64,000 nucleotides of DNA from Hetaerina americana (lineage: Eukaryota; Arthropoda; Insecta; Odonata; Calopterygidae): positions 70,154,590-70,218,589 of the forward strand of contig JAKTNV010000006.1 in the NCBI GenBank assembly GCA_022747635.1, given 5' to 3'. Both the position numbers and the translations under genes were made by a program. The notes below the pieces were generated by a model. It made no database searches. It was not told the origin of the DNA and worked only from the letters and a program-made list of their open reading frames with translations. Below are positions 35,155 to 46,934 of the stretch, piece after piece. The stretch's first letter is position 1. Each line of letters opens with the position of its first letter.

Positions 35155-36716
35155 ATTCCTTCCTTACGGGAAATTGAATTTAAAAAAGCAATATGTCAGA
35201 ATTGAGTTGGCTTGATGCTATGATGCGGGGTGGATTGGAAATTTTTGGCTTCATGTCCGGTGGAAACGAAACTGAGGAATAAAGAGCATGAAGTGAATAT
35301 ACTTTTAAATAAGCAAACAATAATTACTACCTCTTTCATGCATAAACGTTCTCTGAGCTATGGAATTCGCAACACCATTACAAAGCCAGATGAATGAAAA
35401 TGCGCAAAGAATCGTGTTTTCTTGAATTTTTCACATAGGTTCATTTGGACGTTCGCCATATTTGAATTCCGAAAGGGAAAAATAATTACGTGCGTCCTTT
35501 AACCATTTCCTTTCCTTAATATTTGCTACCTTAGATACTTATTTTCTTTAATAATCTCAAATTGAAATTTATATATTGATAGTTTGCAAATGATTCATTC
35601 AGAAATTATGCCAAAACCACTAAATAATAATTTATTAATGCACAGCATGAAAGAAAATCTATTATAGACAAGTTTTGAACTTTTTACCTCAAATTTATGT
35701 TTACCTATTTTTCCCGAGATTGTCGAAATAACGGTAGATAACCATTTAAGTCATGATTAACAAAAGAGTGTTAAAATGGCAAGGGCACATGAATATCTAT
35801 AGCTATCTTCTAAAACACCTTCTTATATAGTTTGACTATCTTAATCATGCGTTGAAGAAGCTGGCATATATGTGCAAACCGTCTTTTTAAATCCTTTGGG
35901 AAGATTTACAGTTTTTTTGTTTAATTGACAGGTCAGAATCATAAAATTATGTAAAATAAATTCCCGCCCGATTAATTTTATTATAGTTCTGATGAATCTT
36001 ATTTTTTATCACTGAAAAGTATATCCCCAACATGCAAACAACGTCGAACGAAAACTAATTTCGTTCCATAGTAATGCATACCAAGGTATAAGTAATACAC
36101 AACGATACTCACTTAACCAATATTTAAAAACCTCTTCGAATGGTAGTTTTCTTTCTTATTTGAATTCAAAATCGGATAAATAGCGTGCGAAGGTTCAACT
36201 GAGATATATTCCGATCGTTCATATTCATTTTCACTTATTTACCATTAGACTGGTTTTATATTACCCCTTTTGATATTCACTCAGATATGAGGAAACACGA
36301 TGCCACCAACGAATCCCGCAATAACTCTATAGCACTGATCTCATTATTCTCTGATTCAGGAATACATTGCGGCCACGTATATTCAAAAATAGTATACTAT
36401 ACTCCGTCACCACCCCTACGGACTCCTCTTTAACTTCCTCCCTTTCATCAATATAAATATGTATCCAAAATATAAGTTTTTTCCACTTAAGCAAACACAT
36501 AGCAAAATATCAATAAATTATTAAAACAAAAATCGATCCCCGTGATTACTTAGAAATGGAAGGGAGTCGTTTTGGTTAATAACGTCAAAGTATTGAAGAA
36601 GTCGAATGGACAATATTTAACCCATGAATTATTACAATATTTTCGTCCGTTGCCATTCAGGGGAGAAATAAAAAGCACTCTTAGAATACGATTATAGTAC
36701 TTATATATGATTATTG
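35155..36716. other. AT-rich DNA, no recognised gene
   Basis: Nothing identified; only random short frames. Confidence 0.45.
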
Positions 36717-36988
36717 TGGGTCGCGGTAGTCCAGGGGGTAGAGCGTTGGACTTCTGACCGGTGGGTCCCGCGTTCGATACCCGGGCAAGTCTTTGGGCAT
36801 CTTCAGCTCCACTCAAGCTATGTGATTTTTCGAGTACCAGATCTTCCTGGGATGCCATAACCGGCGCAGGGAAAGGAACTGGCCCCCTCACCCTGATGTG
36901 TGAATTTCGTCGGGCTTAGTACTGGGTGAACTGCTACCATCACCTACCAAACCGACCTTCGGTTTGATTACTGTGTTTATGGTTAATG
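36717..36988 (+). repeat. tRNA-derived SINE, complete copy
   Basis: The head has A-box-like TAGTCCAGGGGGTAGAGCG (36727-36745), a TTGGACTTCTGACC stretch resembling the anticodon arm of tRNA-Arg(TCT), and B-box GTTCGATAC (36772-36780). The acceptor arm does not pair, so this is not a tRNA gene. The body (GAGTACCAGATCTTCC, CATAACCGGCGCAGGGAAAG, CGTCGGGCTTAGTACTGGG, CTACCAAACCGACC) and tail (GATTACTGTGTTTATGG) also occur at 25.24-25.42 kb (minus) and 57.90-58.00 kb. Transcription would be by RNA polymerase III from the internal boxes. Confidence 0.8.
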
Positions 36989-39040
36989 GTGTTATGAGTA
37001 TTATAATTACAGAACTATTCAAATTATTGGGTTTAAAGGAAAAATATAGCAATGAAAATGACAAAATGCACTACTAAATTTTACTTTGTGTAATTTTGTA
37101 ATGCCTATTAATGGAAAAATAACACGCTTCCATAAAAAACATCCACATATTGTATAGGTTGGTAATGATTGATCCGCCATAGTCTACGAGTTTTACTTCA
37201 CGATCATTGAAAACTCCTTTCGGTCATTTAGTCAGTCTTTTCGTCTAATTTTAAATCATTGTTTGCATCAATGCAAATCATTATTGAAAGTTTTTTTAAT
37301 TGTTCATTTTAATATCAACATATATTTAGTATTTATCAAAGGCGTGAGAGAAAATCAATACAAAAAAATGCAGCTTTTCCTCTTAAACCCAGAAGCTGCA
37401 CTTCATGACACAGAGAGGGAGATTAAAAATTCCGAATGCAAATTCCATAAAGGATAAACCAATGTGTATTAATATTTTTAAATCAATTATAAAACATATT
37501 TTTTTAAATTAATTTCCCAATTCATTTCAAATACAGAATCGAATTAATCCCCAAGAACTTCTTAGGGAGCAAGAGCTGCTCATGAATACCGTGCACCGAG
37601 TTACATTAGCATTTGTATTAATATACATATAAACTGGAGACGAAGGCCGCTTTCAGAAATAAAAACCAACCGCATCCACCACTATCCGGACCGGATAAAA
37701 ATAAAGCGGACGAAAACCATGGCGAATTAATTTTTTTACTACACAGGAAGCCGAGTCAAAAAAAATGTTGGGGGTTTAATGAAAAAAGGAAGGAGTTGGG
37801 AAATTGTAAAAAAATCCGCAAAACAGGACGAAAGGACTCTGTATCTTCTCCCTTCCCCCGTACCATTTCCAACCCACTCGACCATTTTCAGTGCTCGCTA
37901 CTGACTAAAAATTCAGAGCTTGGCTTAACACGATTTGGGCGTTCATCCCATTTCCTACTCGTGACCTAAAACTCTGCCTCAAAACACGAGAGGTATTGCT
38001 AACCTTTAGGTCTACACGAACGAGAACACAATAGGTAGATGATTTCGAGCTCGGACATTCTTTATCTCAACCTTATCATTTGCGATCTTTAGTTTGATTG
38101 AAGCAATCATTGACTTCTATCACGGATTATTTTTATTTCATTTGTGTAGTTCAAAATTCAATGATTTTTCACGTAATTATATTAGTAATTTGAAGTCACT
38201 TTGGAAGTACAACTATCGATTGTTCCATTAAGAATAACATAAGATTTTAGGTGTTCATGATTATTTGCTAAATCTTTTTAAATAATCTGATGTTCATTTC
38301 AGTAAATACCAACTTCAGCAATAAATCCATCTCCGCTGGAAAATAGGAATTATGTTGATAGTTTGAGAAAAACTTGTGATTAATAAATTTAATGCTGAAA
38401 GATATTTTTACTATTAACTTTTCCAGTTAAGCTAACCATTTTCAAAGAGTCAGAATCTATTCATAACTCCCATTAATATAGTGGTTTCCATTGAAATTGG
38501 TAATCACAATGATCAATCCATTCCATATGCAAAATTTTAAAAGTTTTTTTGAAATATCTTTATCGACCATCATCCAGAAAGGTGAAGAATTTTCACAAAC
38601 GCATAACACTGTTTAAAGCTCAGAATAGTTTATCACTTCATCCGCATAATCTCAAGGTCCGTTTATTCCTCTTTTATTTACTTTTTTTTAAATTTCAGTG
38701 AGATTTTAGATACATGTACTCGTAAAACGCTGTCCTCCGTTTGAATATTTTTGTGGTATCAAAATATATTCCACCCCATTGACTACATCCTCTCCGTGGG
38801 AGAAGAGCTTGTGCGTTCTGATGACCCCTCCGACCTCTGCTGGCAGTAGCAATGATACGAGCCACGATACGTATTTTCTGTGGATTCCCAAGCTTTAGTA
38901 AGCCATCCAGACAAGGGGGTTTAAGCATTCCAGACTGCATTAGAAAATGTAAGTGATAGGTATGAAACAAAGTTCAGTTTGAAAAAAACAAGGTTATGAG
39001 ATGTAAATATAAAATGAATGCACCTACGATCTTGAAGCAA
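36989..39040. other. AT-rich DNA, no recognised gene
   Basis: Short frames only (e.g. 37263-37457, 38695-38970), none with a recognised motif. Confidence 0.45.
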
Positions 39041-39866
39041 TGAAAACGGGAAAGACGAGACCGAAAACTTGATTGGCACTAGGTTGAAAAGGGGGTTGGG
39101 GAATGAAACAAAGTTACTAGTAAGGGGTGGAATAGTGGGATGGAGGGATAGGATTTAAGAAATATGCTCACTACTTTCCCATAGACATGCAACTCCGATT
39201 TTATACTACAGTTACATGATTATTCTTAGCTCAGATTAGATCTATGTCTACAGGGAAATTTTAAGTTGTGTCACTATCCTGTAACATACAGATTTAAATC
39301 CTCAAATTCCACCAAGATACATTTTTTTTATTAAACGTTTTTGTGCTACCTACCATTCTGAAGATTTTTAGTGACTTGACTATGATAATCATGACAGCCA
39401 GGAGGAGAAGCAACTGAATAGGTAGAAATAAAAAGTCTGGGATTCCTTTTCTTCTGCTGCAAGATTTCTTCATCAGTTTATTTTTTACATAGCTATTTTC
39501 ATTTCTTTTCAATGCACGTGTTGCTATATTTTAACAATTCAAATATATCCAGGTCAGAATTGGTTAAAGACTGCTAGTTATTGCATTCAAAGTAGACTTA
39601 ACCATCACAAGAGAAATTATTTGCAGTTACCGGCTGTCAAATAGAAGGTGAGGCAGAAATGATGGCCTTTAAAGGCTGAGGAGGAAAACATTGGAGGTTA
39701 TAGTAGTATAAAATATAAAATGATCCGGGTAACTGTTTCTTAAACGCACCCGAGTAATCTAGTGTGTGTTCTCTATCCCACCCCTTACTTTTAACTTTGT
39801 TTCATTACCCCAACCCATTTCAACCTAGTGTTAATCAAGTTTACGGCCTCGGCTTTCCCGTTTTCA
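39041..39866. repeat. Foldback element with ~120-130 bp inverted arms
   Basis: The left arm (39041-39162) and right arm (39735-39866) are inverted copies. Shared blocks in order are TGAAAACGGGAAAG, AAACTTGATT, CACTAGGTTGAAA, AATGAAACAAAGTTA, AGTAAGGGGTGG and TTTAAGAAA. Judged by eye, about 85-90% of aligned positions match over the outer 95 bp. The interior (39163-39734) is AT-rich and codes for nothing recognised. This fits a nonautonomous foldback DNA transposon, or two copies of one repeat in opposite orientation. GTTATGAGAT occurs near 38993 and near 39869, but it does not abut the left arm, so it is weak as a target duplication. Confidence 0.65.
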
Positions 39867-39887
39867 ACGTTATGAGATTTTTAAGAA

Positions 39888-40480
39888 GGAAGGCTAAGTA
39901 AAATGTCAAATAATGGGGCCAAAATTTAAAGCAGATCTTAGAAGTGTTTTGGGACAATATGGTCAAAGTATAAGGAACACATACTAGTAGGGATGGAGAA
40001 GAAGTGAATTAATTATAAGTTACAAAATTTAGACAAGGAAGCTTTCGCAAGAACTAGTAGGAAGTTGATGAAATGGACAGAGGAGGAAAGTAAGGATGCT
40101 TTTAAGAGATTGACAAAAATTTCCGTAATAAATGTGGTTTTGTAGATAAATTAACGTATTAGCTGAAACAATATGATAACCGTAGATTATTTGGTTTTGA
40201 AATGTGGTTGTGAAGAGAATTGGAAATGGTAAAATCGATAAAAAAGGAAAATGAGTGTTGTATGGAATGGACCATAGAAGGTAGAAAAAAACAATGCAAA
40301 ATATTTTGGGTGGTGATGAATTGCTCAAAATAGAGCAAAGGAATTTCAGCACACAAGATAGGCAAAGAAAAGGATGGGCATGCTGGTACAAACAAAGGGA
40401 GATAGAATGGAATCGACATTGAAGAACGATTTAATGTAGTGTGGGTTGTAAGTTTTGTCTTTTTGGGCATAGTTGGAAAC
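39888..40480 (+). mobile_element. RTE-like LINE 3' fragment, strongly decayed
   Basis: GGAAGGCTAAGTAAAATGTC at the start matches the junction after RT at 45.99 kb. TTTTGGGACAATATGGTCAAAG matches the 'LDQHGQS' region. TTTTGAAATGTGGTTGTG matches 'FEMWVR' codons. The order to the 3' end is kept, but stops are frequent and about a third of positions differ. No terminal hairpin remains. Confidence 0.6.
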
Positions 40481-41713
40481 TGATGCGATGATTAGCGTAT
40501 TTCCATCCATAACCTACATTTAATTGTAAACTAATAAGGAAAATGATCCAAAAAATTAACGCTCATAAGTCATCTAATTTAACAGTTGTCTAACCCGTAC
40601 TTGTTTTCTAAAATTTAATTTTCTCCGCTTGAATATTTTCATTTTTTTTCGTTTCGCCCTGGTCTCTATTACCGATAGTAAAATAATTATATTGTAAACT
40701 TAGCTATAAAAAATGTTTCTATCAATTATGAACACAGATCACCGATGTATACATTTTTATCTATAGTGAAATATAGTAAGTGTAGAGGCTGCACATTTAT
40801 AATTCTAATTTATGCCACCTGATTGAACTTAAATGGATTTTTATTTCACAAAAGTTGAAAATGTTAGAATTGTGCGAACACTGAAAACATTATTCGCGGA
40901 AAACGTTTCTCAAAAAAAGCAGCACTTATATAATAGCAAGAAAGTAGATCATTCAAGCGAGATTATTTCCATGAATATAATTGGTACTAATACATTTTAC
41001 GCTGTAAGAAATACCGATAAGAAGAATAATTGCTTGTTTAGTCTGCAATCAAGATCATTGGTCACATTATATTTCCCGTAGAAGAGGCAGTATCGTTATA
41101 ACCCTCTCAACGTTCGTCATTCGAGGCTCATCCTGTCCTCGACCGCCTAATATACAGGGACGGGAAAATATGTTTGATCACATAACGAAGGTAACCCAGG
41201 AGACTTCATGGGAAACTACATGGACCGCTTTCATTTAGTACGTATGCACACTCGGGAACAACTGTGATACTCTTATAATTCCAGAGGGGCATACGCTATG
41301 GACAATTAAGAGATGGGGCGCTCTCTTATGCTCCAATACAAGTGACATGAGAAAAACTGGACCTAGGTTGGAAAGTTTGTCGTTAAAACCAGTAGAGAGG
41401 ATGATATTTCATCTTGTTAGCAAATACAACTACTCGTTAAAGAGCAGATAACCTTCAGAAATGAAGAGCATGTGCACTGTAACTGTGCAACAGAGAAATG
41501 GAACAGAGGTTGTGTTGCATGTGCTGATAAGTCTCGTTCGAACCCTTAAGTACCTTAGGCAAAAAGGATTCCAAATGGAGGAAAACAGTGAATACTTCAA
41601 ATGTTGAAAGCTCACGGTAAAAGACGCGATTGATTATGATATTAAAAGAAAATATTTGAGGGTGCTTAAACAAATTGATGCGAACTATAATACTACAATT
41701 GATGAATTGATGA
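40481..41713. other. Unassigned
   Basis: An 82-codon frame at 40833-41081 (+) and minus frames at 41430-41673 carry no recognised domain. Sequence near 41100-41290 is less AT-rich but unrecognised. Confidence 0.4.
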
Positions 41714-42211
41714 TGCTTTAGCCACTTAAGCTACCGAGGCGTCCTCTTAAACTCTAAAATTTTGGCGCTTTTAAAGGAACAAGATGTCGTGACGAAATAC
41801 CGTACATACAATTGAGGGATCTGGGTTCGGATCCCCGTCAAGTCGAATGATTTTTACGCTCTGAAATTGTTGCATTCAAATACAAATTAGCGGATGACTC
41901 CGTTAAAAGTCACTGTTGCGGCATCTACCGCAGTTTCTTTGGAATTTGTTAAAGTATAAACACCACAAGTGTTTAAAGTTGGCTTTAACCTCGTGGACTG
42001 TGGCGCGTCGCGCACGACTACGAATGCCTGTGACATTGTATGTACGGTATTTCGTCACGACATCTCGTTCCTTTAAAAGCCCCAAAATTTCAATGTTTAA
42101 TAGGTCACCTCGGTAGCCTAAGTGGCTTAAGCACTCGACCGGATATTGAGGCATCCGGGTTCGAATCTCAGTCAAGGCGAGTGATTTTTACACTCTGAAA
42201 TTTTTGCAATA
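41714..42211. repeat. tRNA-derived SINE units with an inverted head
   Basis: A complete unit reads left to right at about 42037-42211: a leader, A-box TAGCCTAAGTGG (42114-42125), B-box GGTTCGAATCTC (42158-42169) and a short tail containing GTGATTTTTACACTCTGAAAT. The first ~98 bp (42037-42135) are repeated inverted at 41714-41810. The B-box and tail (42149-42211) are repeated directly at about 41818-41880. So the left unit has a flipped head joined to an unflipped tail. The whole can fold as a hairpin with a ~225-bp loop. Confidence 0.65.
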
Positions 42212-43155
42212 TCTGATGTATTATATTAAGACCTAGAAGTGTACGATGTTCGCGGCGGAATCGGGGAAGGATTATAAGAAGGGGAGAGAAGAGTTGTGTA
42301 TTTATGCAATATGTAGATTTATAAATTTATTTTCTAAAATTTAAGCCCTTCACAGAAGTACATCACATTGCCGGGAGTGTCCCCAAGTGAACTCGACCGA
42401 TATTTTAAAAGTACTGTAGCCCATATGAATACAGAAACTGATGATTTGCTTTGTATTTGTTACTCTAATCAAGCTTCACAGTTAAAATTTAGTATAATAT
42501 CAGTGTTTCATCGTAATCATGCAATGAACACTCGTAAAATGAGTCATTTATATCCCGCGTAAATTTGGTAGCTTGAGTTTTCTCGCCGGACATATGGAAA
42601 CAGTTAGTATTGTGATGATAATTATTCTTTCAAATTATTAAATAGGGTAGAAGGCAATGGATATGATACGGATTAAGGGTTTAAACACGTATTAGGTTTA
42701 GAAGCTGGATAGTTGTTGGTTCCAATCACAATTCTTTTCCTCAACGTGGAATTTAACCACGAATCTTTTTTATCGAACGAACATTCAAACACATAATTAT
42801 TAACAACTCTTGAGAGCATGCACGTAGATTAAAAATGAATCCTCATGGATGCCGTGATTTGCTTGAAAGTGCATCACTTTAAGTCATAACCATAAAATGT
42901 CACGGGATACACTGCGACACGGCAATAAGCTCAATATGATTGAGATGATGATCTCAATCATCAAAGGTATGGAAAGTTCTCAAAAAAAGTGGAAACATTT
43001 CTGGTCGCGCTAATGTGTTCGAAAAAATTCCCCGACAGGCGAGGCGAAAGACCAAAGAAAACATAGTGCCATGTACGTTTCGATGGACTACTCTTCGTGA
43101 CCCCAATTCCACAAAGAAAAATTAACTCAATACGCCGACCACCCCTCACTACCCC
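42212..43155. other. No recognised gene
   Basis: AT-rich; one 64-codon frame (42368-42562) without recognised features. Confidence 0.4.
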
Positions 43156-43745
43156 ATTGCCCATTCCTTTACTTTCCTTCATTCATACCTGCTTTCTCCA
43201 CAAAAAATTCCCCCATAAAAAACGACAACCCACTATCACTATCCCCATTCCTTCGTCACCTAACATTTTTTCCTAATTACCCTCATTACACGACCTGGGA
43301 GTAAGAATCCCAGCTCTCTCTCTCTCTCTTTCTCACCAAGTTTCTTTTTCTCAGAGGGAGGGAAAAATTAGAGACGTAACGGTTTTATTGCGGCATGCCT
43401 TCCAACTCGCCCCCTCCCCCTTAAGCGCTCCCAACCCCGCCCTTTTTTTCCCTTGGAAACCCAAACGAGATTCGTGTTTTTGTTGCTCCCTCCCGCTCTC
43501 GCTCCGGGATTGCATAGTAAATGGGCTATTACTGTGGTTCCCTGCGTGGTTCCTTCTCTTTTTTTAAGAGCCCCTTTCTTTTTCTCCGAGTGACTGCTCA
43601 CTGGCTGCAACCCCTTCCCTCCCTCCCTCTCTCTCTCTCTCTCCTCCCCCTGCCCTCTCCCAAGCCCGACCTCCCTCCTGCTATCCTCAGACTTCATCCA
43701 AAACCCTCACATCGCCGCCCCCTCGCTTCCGCCACCCTAACTTTT
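43156..43745 (-). other. Pyrimidine-rich strand-asymmetric island with CT microsatellites
   Basis: The plus strand is C/T-rich, with (TC)n near 43315-43332 and (CT)n near 43628-43645. It is the mirror orientation of the purine islands. Frames through it are Arg/Glu/Gly-rich on one strand and Ser/Pro/Leu-rich on the other. Confidence 0.6.
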
Positions 43746-45291
43746 TAATTAAGTTTCGCGAGCGGCGGATGAACAGTGATGGGTGATGGAGCCACTTGTG
43801 ACTAATTACCCCGGCTATCCTAGCTCCCGGGTCTTTCTTTCAATTTTTCCCCCGGAATTCCGCGGGGCACGACGGCATTCCCCCCCTCCCCCAGCCTGAA
43901 CCCCCTATTTCCTGCACGCCGTCGGAGGAGAGAAAGACACTCTGATGCTATGATTTAAGAAAATATTTTAAGGCTCAAAAGTGTTATTTTATGAAGCCTC
44001 GAGGTACCCCCTAAGGGTTAATGTCCTCCTGCATGTGTGTCAGTTTTTTTTTATTTTTCGCATGCAGTTATTCTCGAGGGTTGGAGAGTCTTCTGAATAA
44101 AAATGTATTACTTATGAGTCACATGGAAAGTGTTTAATAGGTAGACGTACTTCATTTATGCCTATTCAGTTATTTATGTTATTATGGTGACACGGACTTT
44201 TTTTTCTTTAACCCTATAAGTCACTACCACAAAATCGTTAATAAACTATGAACTGTCATTTGATTTGATAATTACGGGAATTTTTAAACAGATATCTGAT
44301 AAGCAGATCAGCGCCAACATCCTCATTATAACATTAAGGGATAGCAACATACTGGTTGATCTGTTACCACGTACCCCGCAAGTGACATCAAGCCAAAATA
44401 TGGTGCCTTTTTCAGATAAAAAGTTAATCGAATTAAAAAATTACGAAAGGTTATATTAATAACTCAGAAAATTGATATAAAATATAATGAATTCACTTTA
44501 GTGTATCAACAAACATTCCATATGAGTGCTTTCATTTTAGAAATTAACCAAGTCATTTCGAGAAATTTAGGAATTAACACCACCCATGAATATCTACTTT
44601 GAAAAGTTACCAACGCAGAAGTGGTTTTGTATATACGTATTTTCTTAATGTGATAACAGTCGACTTCAAGATTTATAAATACATGTTCTAGCATTTGGTT
44701 TTCGTATGATCGATATTATTCTCAACCTAATCCATTCGATTGCCTCGCTAATTCTCATGTGTCATTTGTGTGTAATGACATGGCAATATTAGCTTCCATC
44801 TGATAAAGGGTGTATTGCTATGCAAACAATTCATACCACAGATCATCAATTACAACTGTCGCTTTAATAAATTATAGTGGACGGAGCTTAAAACCCATAA
44901 CTCTTAATGAGCAAATAAAACAAGCAAAAAATAATAGTTTAGTTTGAGATTTACCTTTAGTTATCAATAGCAATCTTAAGGTAATTTATTAAGTTAATAA
45001 TCAATGTAACATAAACCATTTGAACATAAAAAATATAACGGAGCTAAGGAAACGACCTTTTCCAGTATTTAACGATTAATTTCTGGGCTTAAATATTCAT
45101 CGATTCTAACCTGAAAAAACTTTCAACCCTATGAATACAATCGATATTGAATTAAATGTGGAAATAGCAGTCTTCTCTTCTTTTTTATAAAGCAGCTTTT
45201 TGTCAGAAGTATTGGCTTTAGTAATTGGATAATACATTCAATAGGTAAGGTAACAAACAAACACTCTCCTTTATATATATATATAGATATA
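43746..45291. other. No recognised gene
   Basis: A GC-rich shoulder to about 43930, then AT-rich DNA. A short (TA)n lies at about 45272-45285, just before the RTE copy. Confidence 0.4.
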
Positions 45292-45297
45292 TCAGTT

Positions 45298-45990
45298 TTA
45301 GTTCCTATTCCGAAAAAGGTAAAGGCCACGTCATGTGAGGACTATAGGACAATTAGTTTGATATCCCACGCAGCTAAAGTTGTTCTCAGGATCATAAACA
45401 AAAGGATAGAGAGTAGGGCAAATGATTACTTAGGGGATGATCAGTTTGGGTATAGGAAGGGGAGAGGTACGCGTGATGCCATTGCAGTAATGAGATTATT
45501 AATCGAGAGGAATATAGAACACAACCAGGAGGTATTTGCCTGTTTCGTAGATTTCGAAAAAGCGTTTGATAGAGTGAATTGGGAAAAACTAATGAGTATA
45601 TTGCAGAAAATAGGAATAGACTGGAGGGAAAGGAGGCTAATCCGCAACCTGTACACGTCTCAGACTGCTCAGGTGCGGGTGGAAAATGGGGAGTCAGGAT
45701 GGGCAGCGTTAGGATGGGGTGTAAGGCAGGGTTGCCCACTATCACCGTTGCTGTTCAACCTGTATGCAGAGGAAATGATCAAAGAGGCATGGGAAGGACT
45801 CGAGGTAGGAATGAAAGTGGGCGGGGAATTCGTAAAATCAGTTAGGTTTGCTGATGACCAAGCTTTAGTTTGTCAGTCAGCCAAGGGGCTGCAAGTATTG
45901 CTGAGTGAATTGGAAATTCAGTGCGACAGGTATGGGATGAGAATCAATATTAATAAAACAAAGGTTATGCGATTTTCTAGAAAGAAATAG
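45298..45990 (+). pseudogene. RTE-like reverse transcriptase domain (C-terminal two thirds of RT)
   Basis: RT catalyses target-primed synthesis of cDNA from LINE RNA. The frame begins in VPIPKK (true homology starts before the TTG at 45358) and reads, in order: INKRIESRAND; FGYRKGRGTRDAIAVMRLL; motif A ACFVDFEKAFDRVNW; GVRQGCPLSPLLFNLYAE (motif B); VRFADDQALVCQS (motif C, FADD intact); and MRININKTKVMRFSRKK, then a stop at 45988-45990. Motif-A Asp and both motif-C Asp are present, so the fold may be intact over this span. The N-terminal motifs and endonuclease are lost by truncation, and the stop at 45988 cuts off the C-terminal domain, so it is non-functional as a LINE. No Met start is appropriate. 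Confidence 0.85.
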
Positions 45991-46062
45991 GCTAAGCTTA
46001 ACATTAAAGTAGGAGGGCAAAAACTAGAGTAGGTAGAACAGTTTACGTATCTCGGTAGTGTT

Positions 46063-46554
46063 TTGGACCAACACGGTCAAAGTAGTAGGGACGTAAGGAG
46101 AAGAATTGCGCTGGGCAAAGAGGCTTTCACAAGGAGGAGGGAGTTGATGACAGGGACTTTGAGTAAAGATGTTAAGAAAAGACTCGTAAAAACTTTGATA
46201 TGGAGCGTAGCTATGTACGGTGCGGAAACGTGGTCATTGAAGCAGGAGGGTGGACGTAGATTGGAGGCTTTTGAAATGTGGGTGCGGAGAAGATTGGAGA
46301 AGGTGAAATGGACAGAGAAGAAAACAAACGAGGAAGTACTTGGTATGGTGGACGAAGAGAGGGGTTTGTTGGGAGCAATCCTATGGAGGCAGGAAAAGTG
46401 GATGAAGGGGGTGTTGACCGGCTGTAGGATGTTGAAGACTGTGATAGAGGGTAGAATGTTGGGCAAAAGAGGAAAGGGAAGGAACAGGATAGGGATGTTG
46501 GACGGGATGAAGGGAGGAAGAAAGTACTCAGAGATGAAGAGGGACCTGATATAG
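46063..46554 (+). pseudogene. RTE-like LINE C-terminal domain
   Basis: This continues the same LINE protein after a break: DQHGQSSRDVRRRIALGKEA, WSVAMYGAETWSL, FEMWVRRRLEKVKWTEKK, NEEVLGMVDEERGLLGAILW, and a basic end GKRGKGRNRIGMLDG, up to a stop at 46552-46554. 'YGAETW' and 'FEMWVRR-L-I-W' are the usual markers of the region after RT in RTE and related LINEs. The stop at 45988-45990, and another apparent break near 46030, separate it from the RT frame. The frame starts at TTG, so no real initiation site is implied. Confidence 0.8.
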
Positions 46555-46656
46555 AGTAGGATGATGGATTTTGTGTTTTGTTAGGAGTAATAAAATATTT
46601 GTTTGGTAGTTGTGTCCATCCAAAAACCTACCTTAACCGGTAGATTACCTTAAAAA

Positions 46657-46934
46657 AATACATTCAATATAAATCAATAGGTATTAAGTGTATTAGAATT
46701 ACAGAAATAAATCAACTTATGCAAATAAAAAAAACCTTTGCCTTCATTATTGTTGTGCCCCTGTATTATATATTTCATAATATAGAAATACTAATTTTCG
46801 TTAATTATGGGTATTGCAAAAAGTTTCTCATATATTGAATACTATGTTTCAGCTTTTTAAAAATACATAATTTAATTTGAACGCATATATTATAAACCAG
46901 GCAGATTATATTTTAGTACAAATGAAGTTTAACG
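46657..46934. other. Short AT-rich spacer
   Basis: Begins with the second copy of the possible target duplication (46657-46669). Nothing else recognised. Confidence 0.4.

Larger units (their letters stand above)
45292..46656 (+). mobile_element. RTE-like LINE, 5'-truncated, best-preserved copy
   Basis: Similarity to the minus-strand copy begins at CAGTTTTAGTTCC (45292) and runs through RT, C-terminal domain and 3' UTR to the terminal stem CTACCTTAACCGGTAG (46628-46643) and AGATTACC. The direct repeat AATACATTCAATA lies at 45231-45243 and 46657-46669 and may be the target-site duplication. The left copy is separated from the LINE start by 48 bp containing a TA repeat. Few stops and intact RT motifs suggest the youngest copy of this family in the window, but it lacks endonuclease and promoter and cannot move by itself. 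Confidence 0.85.

Noticed and set aside
36717..36790. Possible tRNA-Arg gene
   Set aside because: A and B boxes and an anticodon-like TCT are present, but the acceptor arm does not pair and the unit continues into a repeated SINE body.
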